A stretch of 58,453 bases of DNA, taken from contig UQDE01000009.1 in NCBI GenBank assembly GCA_900539735.1, forward strand, positions 1 to 58,453, read 5' to 3'. The stretch comes from an uncultured Collinsella sp. (GTDB taxonomy: Bacteria; Actinomycetota; Coriobacteriia; Coriobacteriales; Coriobacteriaceae). Under the pieces are notes generated by a model. That model was not told the origin of the DNA, searched no databases, and was given only the letters and a program-made list of their open reading frames with translations. Of the stretch, positions 47,855 through 56,001 are shown piece after piece (the stretch's first letter is position 1; every line of letters begins with the position of its first letter). The translations under genes and the position numbers were made by a program.

Positions 47855-49699
47855 CTAACCCATGACCGACATGGTGAGCAGCACCGCAGCGGCGCAGTAC
47901 GCTACGCACGAGATCATGACGGCAATAACGTTCATGGCGGTGCCCGACGTGTTGAGGTCATGCTCGTCACGCCAGAACAGCACCATCAGGTAAATCACGG
48001 CGCTCATGTTGCCAACCAGGCAAATGATGGCAGCGATATTAAAGCACCCGGTAAAGAGTTGCTCCTCAAACATGGGCGCATCGGGGAACGCAGCGGTGCG
48101 CACCAGCTGGGCGCACAGGTAGGTCACGAGTGACAGAATCAGGCCCATGCCCGTGCTCTGGAAGAAGAACCCCAGATACGGCTTGGGCTCGTCGTCGTGA
48201 CCGTCATACTCCAGGAAGTAGTTCTTGACGAACGACACCATGCGCGAGGCCGCCAGCAGCACGAGCGGCATGGCGCACATGGGGAACACCACCAGATGCG
48301 CGGAGCCGAGCGCCGTTCCCAGCACGGTCGCCATGATGCACGACGCGATGCCCCATACAACAACCCAGTACTGGCGATGCACGAACCAGCTGAGCACGTT
48401 CGTCGAGTCGTCCGACGCGCTATCGCCCGAGCCGACACCGGCGATCTGCAGGTCCTCCTGATGCTCCTCAGCGATAACGTCCATGGCGTCGTCGAAGGTT
48501 ACGATACCCAGGATATGACGGTTCTCATCGCAGACGGGGATGGCAACCAGGTCGTACTTGGTCATCTCGTCCGTCACGTCTTCCTGGTCCTCGTCGGGCG
48601 ACACATAGACCAGGTCGCGATAGGCCAGCTGACCCAGCGTGGCGTCGCGGTCGGCTACGATCAGCGTGCGCAGCGAAAGCACGCCGGTCAGCATGCCGCT
48701 CGGATCCTCGGTATAGACGTAGTAGACGCTCTCGAAGTCCTCGTCGAGCTCGCGAATCGCCTCGATGGCGTCACCGACCGTTGCCGTAGCGGGCAGGGAG
48801 ACAAACTCCGAGGTCATGATGCGGCCGGCGGTGTTGTCCTCATACCCCAGCAGGTTACGAATCGCCTTCTCCTCCTTGACGCCCATCAGGCGCAAGAGCT
48901 TCTCGGCCTTCTCGTAATCGAGCTCGTCGATCAGATCGGCGGCGTCGTCCGGGTCCATCATGGCCAGCATCGACGATGCGTCGGTGTCGGACAGGCCCTC
49001 GAGCATCTCGGTCATAAGCTCGTCGTCATCGAACTCCGAGATGGCCTCGGCGGCCTGGGCAGTATCGAGCTGCGCAAACACCTGCGCACGCAGGCGCGGG
49101 TCGAGCTGCTCGATAATGTCGGCAATGTCGGCAGGGTGCAGCTCGCCAAGCGTCTTGTGCGACACCGACAGCTGGATGTTCTTAGTCGAACGGTCGAGCA
49201 GGTCCATATAGGACCAGGCGATGATGTCCTCGCCGAGCGGTTTGCCCAGGTGCTTCATAAAGCTCTCGACGACATGCTCGAGGGCGGGGCTGATCGCGCG
49301 CAGCAGACCGCGGGCACCGACCTCGGCGCCCAGCAGGCGCAGCTGGTTTTCGCCCGACATGGAAAACTTGATGTCGTTTACGCGCACGACCTTCATGCCC
49401 TGCGTGTCGACAATCTGCTTGTTGAGCACGTCGCGGGCAAGCAAAAGTTCGGTCGGCTGCAGGTACGAAAAACGAATTTCGGTGGCCGACGTCTTAAGGT
49501 GTACACCCGTCTCGTCGATACGGTCGACCCATTTGCGCCAGCTAATCATAAACGGCGTCTTGCCGGGTCCGCGGAACGCGAGCGACGTCACGTGCGGAAA
49601 AACTTCGCCGGTAGCAATACCAAAATCGTTGACCACGCCGAGCTTTTCGCCGTCGACGTCCAAGACCGGCAATTTGAGCATCTCACTCAGATAATTCAA
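47855..49699 (-). CDS. MgtE-N/CBS protein with non-MgtE membrane domain
   Basis: A 614-residue protein. Domains in order: PRC-barrel (NYLSEMLKLPVLDVDGEKLGVVNDFGI, 1-80), MgtE intracellular N-domain (LGELHPADIADIIEQLDPRLRAQVFAQLD, about 185-290), CBS pair (about 300-430), then five to six membrane segments (about 450-614). The membrane part does not contain the GGN-x-GTQ pore motif of MgtE. I propose that it is an Mg-sensing partner of the adjoining NRMT transporter. The start is TTG at 49699 with GGGGAG upstream because the PRC-barrel similarity begins there; the alternative ATG is at 49681. Its leader is about 200 bases long. Confidence 0.85.
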   Translation of the reverse strand: MNYLSEMLKLPVLDVDGEKLGVVNDFGIATGEVFPHVTSLAFRGPGKTPFMISWRKWVDRIDETGVHLKTSATEIRFSYLQPTELLLARDVLNKQIVDTQGMKVVRVNDIKFSMSGENQLRLLGAEVGARGLLRAISPALEHVVESFMKHLGKPLGEDIIAWSYMDLLDRSTKNIQLSVSHKTLGELHPADIADIIEQLDPRLRAQVFAQLDTAQAAEAISEFDDDELMTEMLEGLSDTDASSMLAMMDPDDAADLIDELDYEKAEKLLRLMGVKEEKAIRNLLGYEDNTAGRIMTSEFVSLPATATVGDAIEAIRELDEDFESVYYVYTEDPSGMLTGVLSLRTLIVADRDATLGQLAYRDLVYVSPDEDQEDVTDEMTKYDLVAIPVCDENRHILGIVTFDDAMDVIAEEHQEDLQIAGVGSGDSASDDSTNVLSWFVHRQYWVVVWGIASCIMATVLGTALGSAHLVVFPMCAMPLVLLAASRMVSFVKNYFLEYDGHDDEPKPYLGFFFQSTGMGLILSLVTYLCAQLVRTAAFPDAPMFEEQLFTGCFNIAAIICLVGNMSAVIYLMVLFWRDEHDLNTSGTAMNVIAVMISCVAYCAAAVLLTMSVMG

Positions 49700-50026
49700 T
49701 GGTGCTCCCCATCATTATTCCTCCGGACGCGGCCGCGCGTGCGGCGTCCGGGGGCTTCTGGATATGTATACGCATGCGCGGGCGGCACGCCGCTCGACGC
49801 TTACACCCCGTGCATGCGCAAAAGCACCTGCATGGGGTCATCGACTGTATGGTCGAGGTTTGGATTTCACCTGTAACCTTTCTCTTGACCCTCATTAACC
49901 GCAGTAACTATAGCATCAGCTTCGCCCTGCGGCATCGAATTTATGCGCTGCACATTGCAGGCATACCAAACGCTGACGCATCCGTGACATAGTCATTGGG
50001 GACGTTCTTAAATGACTACCCGATAA
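49700..50026 (-). promoter_or_regulatory. Long leader of the MgtE-like/NRMT operon
   Basis: On the minus strand a TATAGT -10-like element at 49907-49912 would give a leader of roughly 200 bases with several possible hairpins (GCATGCG and GGACGC arms) before the start. Near its end GGAGGAATA precedes a 10-codon frame MMGSTIELSE that overlaps the TTG start in another frame and ends just before the alternative ATG. A metal-sensing RNA is plausible, but I could not match it to the M-box. A GGGGAC palindrome at 49990-50018 fills the rest. No gene is seen. Confidence 0.4.
49990..50018. repeat. GGGGAC-type palindrome (49990-50018)
   Basis: TAGTCATTGGGGACGTTCTT ends in AAATGACTA. The arms carry the A/T version of the G/C pair found at 34366, a compensatory change. 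It lies just after the stop of the NodB-like gene. Confidence 0.85.
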
Positions 50027-51433
50027 CTACTCTGTGGTGTCGTCGTCCTCGGCAAGTTGGGGGAACACGGCGTCCTTGGGCATGGTGACCTTCGTCAGCG
50101 AGGTGAGCTTTTTGCTCAGAGACGTGTCCGTCTTGACCAGGTCGCTGAGCGTCACGATCTTGTAGCCGTCGGCAATGAGGCCGTCGATGATCTGCGGCAG
50201 CGCCTCGAGCGTCTGCTCGGCGCATTCGTCTCTATCGGTGAGCAGCACGATATTGCCCGGCGTCACCGAATCGAGCACCGTCGAGACCTGCTCGTCGGCA
50301 CCGTTTAGCAGCCAGTCGCCCGAGTCAATATTCCACGAGACCACGGCGGAGACCAGGTCCATCGCATCAATCCAGTTTTGCTCGTCAAAGGCAGCGTAGG
50401 GAGCACGCAGCAGCATCGTCTTCACGCCGGTCGCCGACTTAATCGCATCGGTGCCTTTCGTGATCTGTTCGCGTACCGCCTCACGGTCCTGACCCTTGAG
50501 CGAATCGTCGCTGTAGCTGTTGGATCCGATCTCGCACCCGGCATCGACAATCGCCTTGGCCGTGGCAGGCGAGGCCTCGGCCGCATCGCCCGAAAGGAAG
50601 AACGTCGCGGTGACGCCCTTTTCCTTGAGCACCTGCAAGATCTGTTTGGTGGCACCGCTCGGACCCTCGTCAAACGTCAGCGCCACGTACTTTTCGTTGC
50701 CCTTGGGCGCCACGCTGGCGCACGCAACAACGCAATCGGTGGCGGGCACAACCTCGCCGCGGTCCTGTGTCTTGCCCGACTGCTCACCAACCCACACCTC
50801 GGAGCGGCCCTGGACACCCCATGTCTGCACATACTCGATAGCGCCCGTGCCCTCGACCTTAAGCTTGGGCTCGATAACCGTAGCCTGAACCTCGTGCTTC
50901 TCGTAGGTGTTACGGCCATCCTTGACCGTCACCTTCTCGCCGCCCTCAAGTTCGCGGCTATCCCATTTGCCCTGTTTCACGCGCTTGCCGTCGACCTTCA
51001 CCGACAGCTTTTCGCCCCCATGGCGCTTGAGCACGCTGTCATCGACGGCCAACAGGTCGCCTGCGTCGCAGGTGTCAGTCAACTCCTGGTCGTCGATGAG
51101 ATTCTGCAGCGTAGAGCCCACGCGCACCGCGGTCTTCTGGCCGTTGAGCTCCACGTCCACACTGCGGTTGACGTAACCCACGACGGCGGCGATAAACAGC
51201 ACGAGCGCGCAACCCACGGCGATGAGCGCGTAGGGCAGGCGAGACGAACGACGGGGCGTACGGCTGTTACCGATGCGCGCACTGCGATCGCTAAACCCGC
51301 GGCTATGGTTGAGGTACATCGCGCCGGGCTTACGGCGACGCTTGCGCTGACCGCTGGGCAGCTGCCCCAGGTCGCGGCGCGCCGTCGGACGCGCACCCGA
51401 ACGCCCGTTTAAGTTGGATCCGTTTTGGCGCAT
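50027..51433 (-). CDS. NodB-fold polysaccharide-deacetylase-like protein with altered metal site
   Basis: A 468-residue membrane-anchored protein. A basic N-terminal tail is followed by one membrane segment (about 66-88), a G5/ubiquitin-like beta region (DVELNGQKTAVRVGSTLQNLIDD, then EGGEKVTVKDGRNTYEKHEVQA) and a NodB domain (248-440). The NodB motifs are TFDEGP (253-258), NSYSD (305-309) where the family has H-S/T-x-x-H, RAPY (343-346), DSGDW (370-374) and LLTD (397-400) where LLHD is usual. Both metal histidines and the late histidine are replaced, so deacetylase activity is unlikely. Its role at the cell wall is inferred. Confidence 0.85.
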   Translation of the reverse strand: MRQNGSNLNGRSGARPTARRDLGQLPSGQRKRRRKPGAMYLNHSRGFSDRSARIGNSRTPRRSSRLPYALIAVGCALVLFIAAVVGYVNRSVDVELNGQKTAVRVGSTLQNLIDDQELTDTCDAGDLLAVDDSVLKRHGGEKLSVKVDGKRVKQGKWDSRELEGGEKVTVKDGRNTYEKHEVQATVIEPKLKVEGTGAIEYVQTWGVQGRSEVWVGEQSGKTQDRGEVVPATDCVVACASVAPKGNEKYVALTFDEGPSGATKQILQVLKEKGVTATFFLSGDAAEASPATAKAIVDAGCEIGSNSYSDDSLKGQDREAVREQITKGTDAIKSATGVKTMLLRAPYAAFDEQNWIDAMDLVSAVVSWNIDSGDWLLNGADEQVSTVLDSVTPGNIVLLTDRDECAEQTLEALPQIIDGLIADGYKIVTLSDLVKTDTSLSKKLTSLTKVTMPKDAVFPQLAEDDDTTE

Positions 51434-51454
51434 GTGCCCTCCCCCATAAACACA

Positions 51455-51484
51455 GCAAGCCGGAGCAACAGGTCTCCGGCTTGC
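51455..51484 (-). terminator. Terminator hairpin after the PRC-barrel gene
   Basis: GCAAGCCGGAG pairs with CTCCGGCTTGC around an 8-base loop, between the NodB-like gene start and the PRC-barrel gene stop. It probably ends the YtxH/PRC-barrel transcript. Confidence 0.7.
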
Positions 51485-51505
51485 CTCCCATCATTTGGTA
51501 CGTCG

Positions 51506-52261
51506 CTATTTTGTAGCTTTTGACGAGCCTCCGCTCGCCTTTTGGTATTCGTCCTTAAAGGCCTTGAACATGCCGCGCGTCTTGCCGAGCTGCTTGCCCA
51601 GCGCGCGACTGCCCTTGTCCACAGCAACCGATCCCTTGTCGTCGAGCACCTTGGCTCCCTTTTTGACCTTGTCGCCCACCACGACGCTGGCCTCGGCGGC
51701 CTTGGCAGCCGCACCGCCCGAATACCCGAGCGACTTGACCTCGTCTGAGACGACCATCGCGCCGTTCTCGTAGCCGCGCAGCATCGTCGGCGGCACCTGC
51801 GTGTCACCAACCAAAACACTCGAAGCAGCACCGGCGGTCACATAGAATGCCTGCACGATGCCCGAGCGTGGCTTGAACTCAACGTCCGAGCAATAGCCCA
51901 CGACGTCGCCCGATTCCGTGCGCACGTCCATACCGACCCAGATGATGCAATCGTCCAGGTTGATGTCGAGGCGCTTGGCGGCGGTGGCATCGTACGTGCC
52001 TTTGACGTCATCGACCGCAATGGCGCCCTCGTAGACACCAATGGCGTCGAGCGCTACGAATCGGTCGGGGCGCTCGATCATGCCCGCGATATCGGACTGG
52101 CGGACCATAAAGCCGACCACGCGCGTACCGCCCGGGGTAAAGACCGGAAAGTGAATCTTTCCGAGCTTTTTAGGGCTGCGCGGCGTGCCGTCCTTTTTGG
52201 TGCGCTTGTCCTCGGTAGGCTTGCGATAGATCTTGGCGCCGACAAAATCCCCGGCGCGCAT
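51506..52261 (-). CDS. PRC-barrel domain protein
   Basis: A 251-residue cytoplasmic protein with two PRC-barrel-like segments (MRAGDFVGAKIYRKP with FTPGGTRVVGFMVRQ, and DCIIWVGMDVRTESGDVVGYCSDVEF) and a lysine-rich C-terminal tail (KVKKGAKVLDDKG, KAFKDEYQKASGG). PRC-barrels are binding modules for proteins or RNA. The function is unknown. Its ATG overlaps the stop of the YtxH gene by one base (TAATG), so they are translationally coupled. Confidence 0.82.
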   Translation of the reverse strand: MRAGDFVGAKIYRKPTEDKRTKKDGTPRSPKKLGKIHFPVFTPGGTRVVGFMVRQSDIAGMIERPDRFVALDAIGVYEGAIAVDDVKGTYDATAAKRLDINLDDCIIWVGMDVRTESGDVVGYCSDVEFKPRSGIVQAFYVTAGAASSVLVGDTQVPPTMLRGYENGAMVVSDEVKSLGYSGGAAAKAAEASVVVGDKVKKGAKVLDDKGSVAVDKGSRALGKQLGKTRGMFKAFKDEYQKASGGSSKATK

Positions 52262-52650
52262 TATGCCTCGGTCGAGGGCTCCGCAGCCTCGGTACCAGCC
52301 TCGACGGCGTTCTCGACCACGACGTCGGCGGCAGGCGTCACGTTGCCGCCCGAAATGGCGTCGTTGAGCTGCTCGCGCAGCTGGTCCATGCGCTCGCGGG
52401 CCAGGTCGACCTTGGCGCGCAGGTCGTCGGTCTTGGCATCGACCATCGGGCCAAAGTCATTCACCGCAGCACGGGCCTCCTCGGCGCCGTGCTCGTAGGT
52501 GTCGCGCATATTGTCCCAGGCGTCGTTGGCGATATCGGCAGCCATGGCGCGGGTCTCGGCGCCCGAGCGCGGGGCCAGAGCAACGCCGATAATAGCGCCG
52601 GCAGCGGCACCAAAAAGTGCGCCGGAGACAAAGCTGAAAGTCTTACCCAT
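52261..52650 (-). CDS. YtxH-domain protein
   Basis: A 129-residue small protein with an N-terminal glycine/alanine-rich hydrophobic helix (SFVSGALFGAAAGAIIGVALAPRSGAETR) typical of YtxH/Gas-vesicle-like stress proteins, followed by a long amphipathic helix (DDLRAKVDLARERMDQLREQLNDAI). YtxH proteins are general-stress proteins of unknown mechanism. The ATG at 52650 has GAGGAAT upstream. A TATAAT -10 box is at 52702-52707. Confidence 0.87.
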   Translation of the reverse strand: MGKTFSFVSGALFGAAAGAIIGVALAPRSGAETRAMAADIANDAWDNMRDTYEHGAEEARAAVNDFGPMVDAKTDDLRAKVDLARERMDQLREQLNDAISGGNVTPAADVVVENAVEAGTEAAEPSTEA

Positions 52651-52701
52651 GATCATTCCTCTCCTGCGGGCACGTCGGTGCCCACCGTTTGAATGCTGTC
52701 C

Positions 52702-52707
52702 ATTATA
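52702..52707 (-). promoter_or_regulatory. -10 element for the YtxH gene
   Basis: TATAAT lies on the minus strand about 50 bases before the start, in GGGTATAATGG. No clear -35 hexamer is present. Confidence 0.5.
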
Positions 52708-52786
52708 CCCGCAGCGCATCACTTGCCGCTCCGCTCATCTGCGTACGGCAAAAGCGCAGGTACGTGATGGTGGTAAACGAGTAGGC

Positions 52787-53620
52787 CTACTCCTGAGGCA
52801 TAGCCGGCATGGCCACTGTGGCACCCGGGTCCTCGCCGGCGCCGTCCACGAGCGGCAGGCCGCCCTCATGCGCAGGTCCTGCCGGAACCGTCGCCGCACC
52901 GCCAAAGACAGCCGCGGAAGCCTCGTGGTTCTCGGCAACCGCGCCCTCGGTATCAATCGCCACCTGAGGCTCGTCGTCAAAGTTGGGGACGCCCTGGGGC
53001 TCGGTGGGAACGGGCTCGGCGGTCACATCGGCAGCGGGCTCGGCGTCGACCGGCACATCGCCCTCGTCAGCGCCCTCGTCCTCGGCAGCATCTTCGCCGT
53101 TCGCAGCGGCGACGGCCTCGTGAGGATCCTTGCCCTCGGCCTCGGCGCGCATGCCCAGCACCAGGTTGCGCAGGCCCGCGACCGTGCCTTCCACGTCGGG
53201 GGCAGGCTGGTCGGCGTGCAAGTACGCCCAGTCCATCATAAAGGTCGCTGACGACAGCGCGCCAATGGCCAGTGCGTCGTCGGGACACGAAAGCTCAACC
53301 TCAAAGACACGCTCATCGTGTTCGCTTACGCGGGTGCGGCCGCACGAGATGCTACCGGCAAGACCGGTCTCGTTCATGAGCTCGACCGTCACGTGCTCCA
53401 GCAGATGGCAGAGCTCGGTCTGACCCATGCAGTCCTGGAACTCGCGGCCGGAATCGCCCAGGCACAGGTGCTTGGCAATCGCGGGCACCAGGTAGTACAC
53501 GCGCGCCGTGGCCTCGATGTCCTCCGAGGTCATGAGCGGCATGCCGGGATTCACCAGCACATGCGCGCAGATCTTGTCCTCGCTGACGGTGACCTTAAGG
53601 ATGTTGAACAGGCCTGCCAT
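52787..53620 (-). CDS. Stand-alone cyanophycin-synthetase N-domain-like protein
   Basis: A 277-residue protein. Residues about 50-150 read CMGQTELCHLLEHVTVELMNETGLAGSISCGRTRVSEHDERVFEVELSCPDDALAIGALSSA. This resembles the N-terminal domain of cyanophycin synthetase CphA (x-L-x-H-V-x-E-H-V-A-L-E-L-Q then G-x-G-R-T-R). The ATP-grasp and Mur-ligase domains of CphA are absent; the remainder is an acidic alanine/proline-rich tail of low complexity. So it cannot itself make cyanophycin. It follows the CorC-like gene by 24 bases. Its function is unknown. Confidence 0.7.
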   Translation of the reverse strand: MAGLFNILKVTVSEDKICAHVLVNPGMPLMTSEDIEATARVYYLVPAIAKHLCLGDSGREFQDCMGQTELCHLLEHVTVELMNETGLAGSISCGRTRVSEHDERVFEVELSCPDDALAIGALSSATFMMDWAYLHADQPAPDVEGTVAGLRNLVLGMRAEAEGKDPHEAVAAANGEDAAEDEGADEGDVPVDAEPAADVTAEPVPTEPQGVPNFDDEPQVAIDTEGAVAENHEASAAVFGGAATVPAGPAHEGGLPLVDGAGEDPGATVAMPAMPQE

Positions 53621-53644
53621 AACTCTCCCCTACTCTTCCTTGTC

Positions 53645-55018
53645 CTACTCGTCGCCGTCGTGCGGATTCGCGGAACCCGCACCCGACGTCGTCGGCTCGT
53701 CTGCCGAAGACTCGGAATCTTTCTTATCGGTTTCGGCCGGAGCGATCACACGAATGAGCGAGATGCGCTGGCCACGCATCGACTGCACTTTAAACTTGTA
53801 CCCCGCGACCTCAAACACCTCTCCGATGTCGGGCACCGAGTCGCAAAGCTCCAAAATCCAGCCGGCGATGGTCTCATAATCATCGCTTTCCTCGAGCGGC
53901 CAACCAAGCTCAATCGCGTCATCGCACGAAAAACGCCCATCAACGAGCCACTCGCGGCGCGAAAGGCGCGTGAGATACTTGTTGTCGGGGTCGAACTCGT
54001 CCTCGATCTCGCCGACGATCTCCTCGACGATATCCTCGATGGTGATAATGCCGGCCGTGCCGCCGTACTCGTCCACGACCACCACGATCTGGTCGTGCGA
54101 GGTCTGCATCTCGGACAGTAGCGGCAGGATGTCCTTGGTATCGGGCACAAAGGTGGCGTCGCGCAAAAAGCCGGCGATGGGCTGGTCACCCTTGCCGTCG
54201 AGCGCGGGTTGGATCAGGTCCTTGATGTGCGCGATGCCGGCGACGTTGTCGGGGTCCTCGTGATAGACGGGGATGCGGCTGAAGCCGGTCTGGCGCATGG
54301 TGGACAGCACGTCGGCGACCGTCTCGTCGTCCTCGCACATGGTGGTGTCCACGCGCGGCACCATGACCTCGCGGGCAACGGTGTCGCCTAGGTCGAAGAT
54401 CTCGTGGATCATGCGCTTTTCCTCGTCGAGCAGGTCGTCCTGCTCCGAGACCATGTACTTGATCTCTTCCTCCGAAACGTTTTGGCGGTCGTCGGCGCTC
54501 TTGATGCGCAGGATGCGGGCCAGGCCATCGGAGCAGGCGCCGGTCAGCCACACGAGCGGACGAGCAATCTTTTGGAACACGGAAAGCGGGCCCACGACCT
54601 GCTTTGACACGCCCTCGGCGTTGGCCAGGCCAATGCGCTTGGGCACGAGCTCGCCAATCACGATGGAGACGAAGGCGACCGCGACGGTGATGATGACCGG
54701 CGCCAGGCCGCGCGCGATGGCGGAGAGCGGCGCGATGCCAAAGCTCATGAGCCACGTGGCGAGCGGGTCGGACAGACTCGTCGAGGCGACGGCGGACGAG
54801 GCGAAGCCCACGAGCGTGATGGCGACCTGGATGGTGGCGAGCAGCTGGTCGGAGTCAGCAGCCAGCTTAATGGCACGCTCGGCGCGCTTGTCGCCTTCCT
54901 CTGCCTCGTGTTCCAGCACGGCGCGCTTGGCCGTGGTGAGCGCCATCTCAGACATAGAGAAGTAGCCGTTGATGAGGGTCAAAACGAGGGTGGTGATAAG
55001 GGAGATGGTTATGTCCAT
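53645..55018 (-). CDS. CorC/CNNM-type protein (DUF21-CBS-CorC_HlyC)
   Basis: A 457-residue membrane protein. A DUF21 transmembrane domain (1-190; LINGYFSMSEMALTTAKRAVLE, FVSIVIGELVPKRIG) is followed by a CBS pair (about 210-335; MVPRVDTTMCEDDETVADVL, VVVVDEYGGTAGIITIEDIVEEIVGEIEDEFD) and a CorC_HlyC domain (about 355-435). Family members take part in Mg2+/Co2+ export or homeostasis; older names are hemolysins. ATG 55018 lies 15 bases after GGAGG, a long spacing. A frame extends upstream to 55258 but overlaps the hemolysin III gene. Confidence 0.9.
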   Translation of the reverse strand: MDITISLITTLVLTLINGYFSMSEMALTTAKRAVLEHEAEEGDKRAERAIKLAADSDQLLATIQVAITLVGFASSAVASTSLSDPLATWLMSFGIAPLSAIARGLAPVIITVAVAFVSIVIGELVPKRIGLANAEGVSKQVVGPLSVFQKIARPLVWLTGACSDGLARILRIKSADDRQNVSEEEIKYMVSEQDDLLDEEKRMIHEIFDLGDTVAREVMVPRVDTTMCEDDETVADVLSTMRQTGFSRIPVYHEDPDNVAGIAHIKDLIQPALDGKGDQPIAGFLRDATFVPDTKDILPLLSEMQTSHDQIVVVVDEYGGTAGIITIEDIVEEIVGEIEDEFDPDNKYLTRLSRREWLVDGRFSCDDAIELGWPLEESDDYETIAGWILELCDSVPDIGEVFEVAGYKFKVQSMRGQRISLIRVIAPAETDKKDSESSADEPTTSGAGSANPHDGDE

Positions 55019-55131
55019 CGGGAGTTTCTCGAACCTCCAAGATTCGGGACGTCGGATTAAAACGTTGACGGCGGATACGGCAATTGCACCCGGCGGGCAC
55101 CCGGACGGGCCCGCGGGCGCAGGCGCGATCG

Positions 55132-55815
55132 CTAGATTACGAAGAGGATCACCGCCATGAACTGGAAGATACTGCCGGCGAGCACCCACAAGTGAAACAC
55201 ACTGTGCAGGTAGCGCACGTTTTTGGCGATATAGAACGGCACGCCCGCGGTGTAGCACACGCCGCCGACGGCGAGCAGGGCAAGTGCCACGGGGTTGAGC
55301 AGCGACACGAGTTCGGGCAGCTTAAAGACAACGAGCCAGCCCATCAGCAGGTAGACCAGGCCGCTTACCCAGTGCGGTTGACGCTCGCGCATAAAGCACT
55401 CGAGGGCGATGCCGATAATGGCGATGGCCCATACGGCAAAGAACAGCGCAGGGCCGCCGTCGTTTGCGAGCGTGATAAGGCAAAACGGCGTATAGCTGCC
55501 CGCAATGAGCAGGTAGATGCAGCTGTGGTCGATGATGCGAAACACGCGCTTGGCGCGCGCGGGCTGAATCGCGTGGTAGAGCGTGGAGGCTAGGTATTCG
55601 AGGATAATGCTGACGCCATAGACAATCGCCGCGGCCATGTGGGCCGGGCCTCCGCCGCGCAGCGCGGCGAATACGATCAGGAGCACCAGGCCCGCGATAC
55701 CCAGCAGGCAGCCGACACCATGGGTGACGGAGTTCATGATCTCCTCACCCACCGTGTAGTGTGGAACGGCCGCGGTCTTGGGTCGCGGCTTAGAACTGTC
55801 GCTCGAATCGGACAT
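55132..55815 (-). CDS. Hemolysin III / YqfA-type membrane protein
   Basis: A 227-residue seven-helix membrane protein of the PAQR/hemolysin III family. Signature blocks are NSVTHGVGCLLGIAGLVLL, LYHAIQPARAKRVFRIIDHSCIYLLIAGSYTPF and HSVFHLWVLAGSIFQF, with the three conserved metal-binding histidines. The name hemolysin is historical; the function is unknown and an effect on membrane homeostasis is suggested in the family. The ATG at 55815 has GGAGG about 11 bases upstream. It is divergent from the alpha/beta hydrolase gene and upstream of the CorC-like gene on the same strand. Confidence 0.93.
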   Translation of the reverse strand: MSDSSDSSKPRPKTAAVPHYTVGEEIMNSVTHGVGCLLGIAGLVLLIVFAALRGGGPAHMAAAIVYGVSIILEYLASTLYHAIQPARAKRVFRIIDHSCIYLLIAGSYTPFCLITLANDGGPALFFAVWAIAIIGIALECFMRERQPHWVSGLVYLLMGWLVVFKLPELVSLLNPVALALLAVGGVCYTAGVPFYIAKNVRYLHSVFHLWVLAGSIFQFMAVILFVI

Positions 55816-55923
55816 GCCGGTTACATCCTCCAACGTAAAGAGTTCTCAACACTATATCAAAGCGTCTAGGTACGTGCGAAATTTGCACCATACGTGACCC
55901 TTTGTTTACCCATTCTTTGCCTG

Positions 55924-55952
55924 TTGACGCATCAACGGCGAACGTCCATAAT
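55924..55952 (+). promoter_or_regulatory. Promoter of the alpha/beta hydrolase gene
   Basis: TTGACG and CATAAT are separated by exactly 17 bases, with the start codon 50 bases downstream. An inverted repeat TGTTGAT/ATTAACA lies just after it and could be an operator. Confidence 0.65.
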
Positions 55953-56001
55953 GCGCTTGCATTAAATGTTGATGTATTAACATCTTATAGGAGAATACCG
56001 C

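Noticed and set aside
49700..49912. M-box magnesium riboswitch in front of the MgtE-like gene
   Set aside because: The location would fit, but I could not align the conserved M-box segments by eye; it is kept only as an unassigned leader.
55019..55258. 80-codon N-terminal extension of the CorC-like protein
   Set aside because: It would begin inside the hemolysin III gene and read through its 3-prime end, and family similarity begins at the ATG at 55018.
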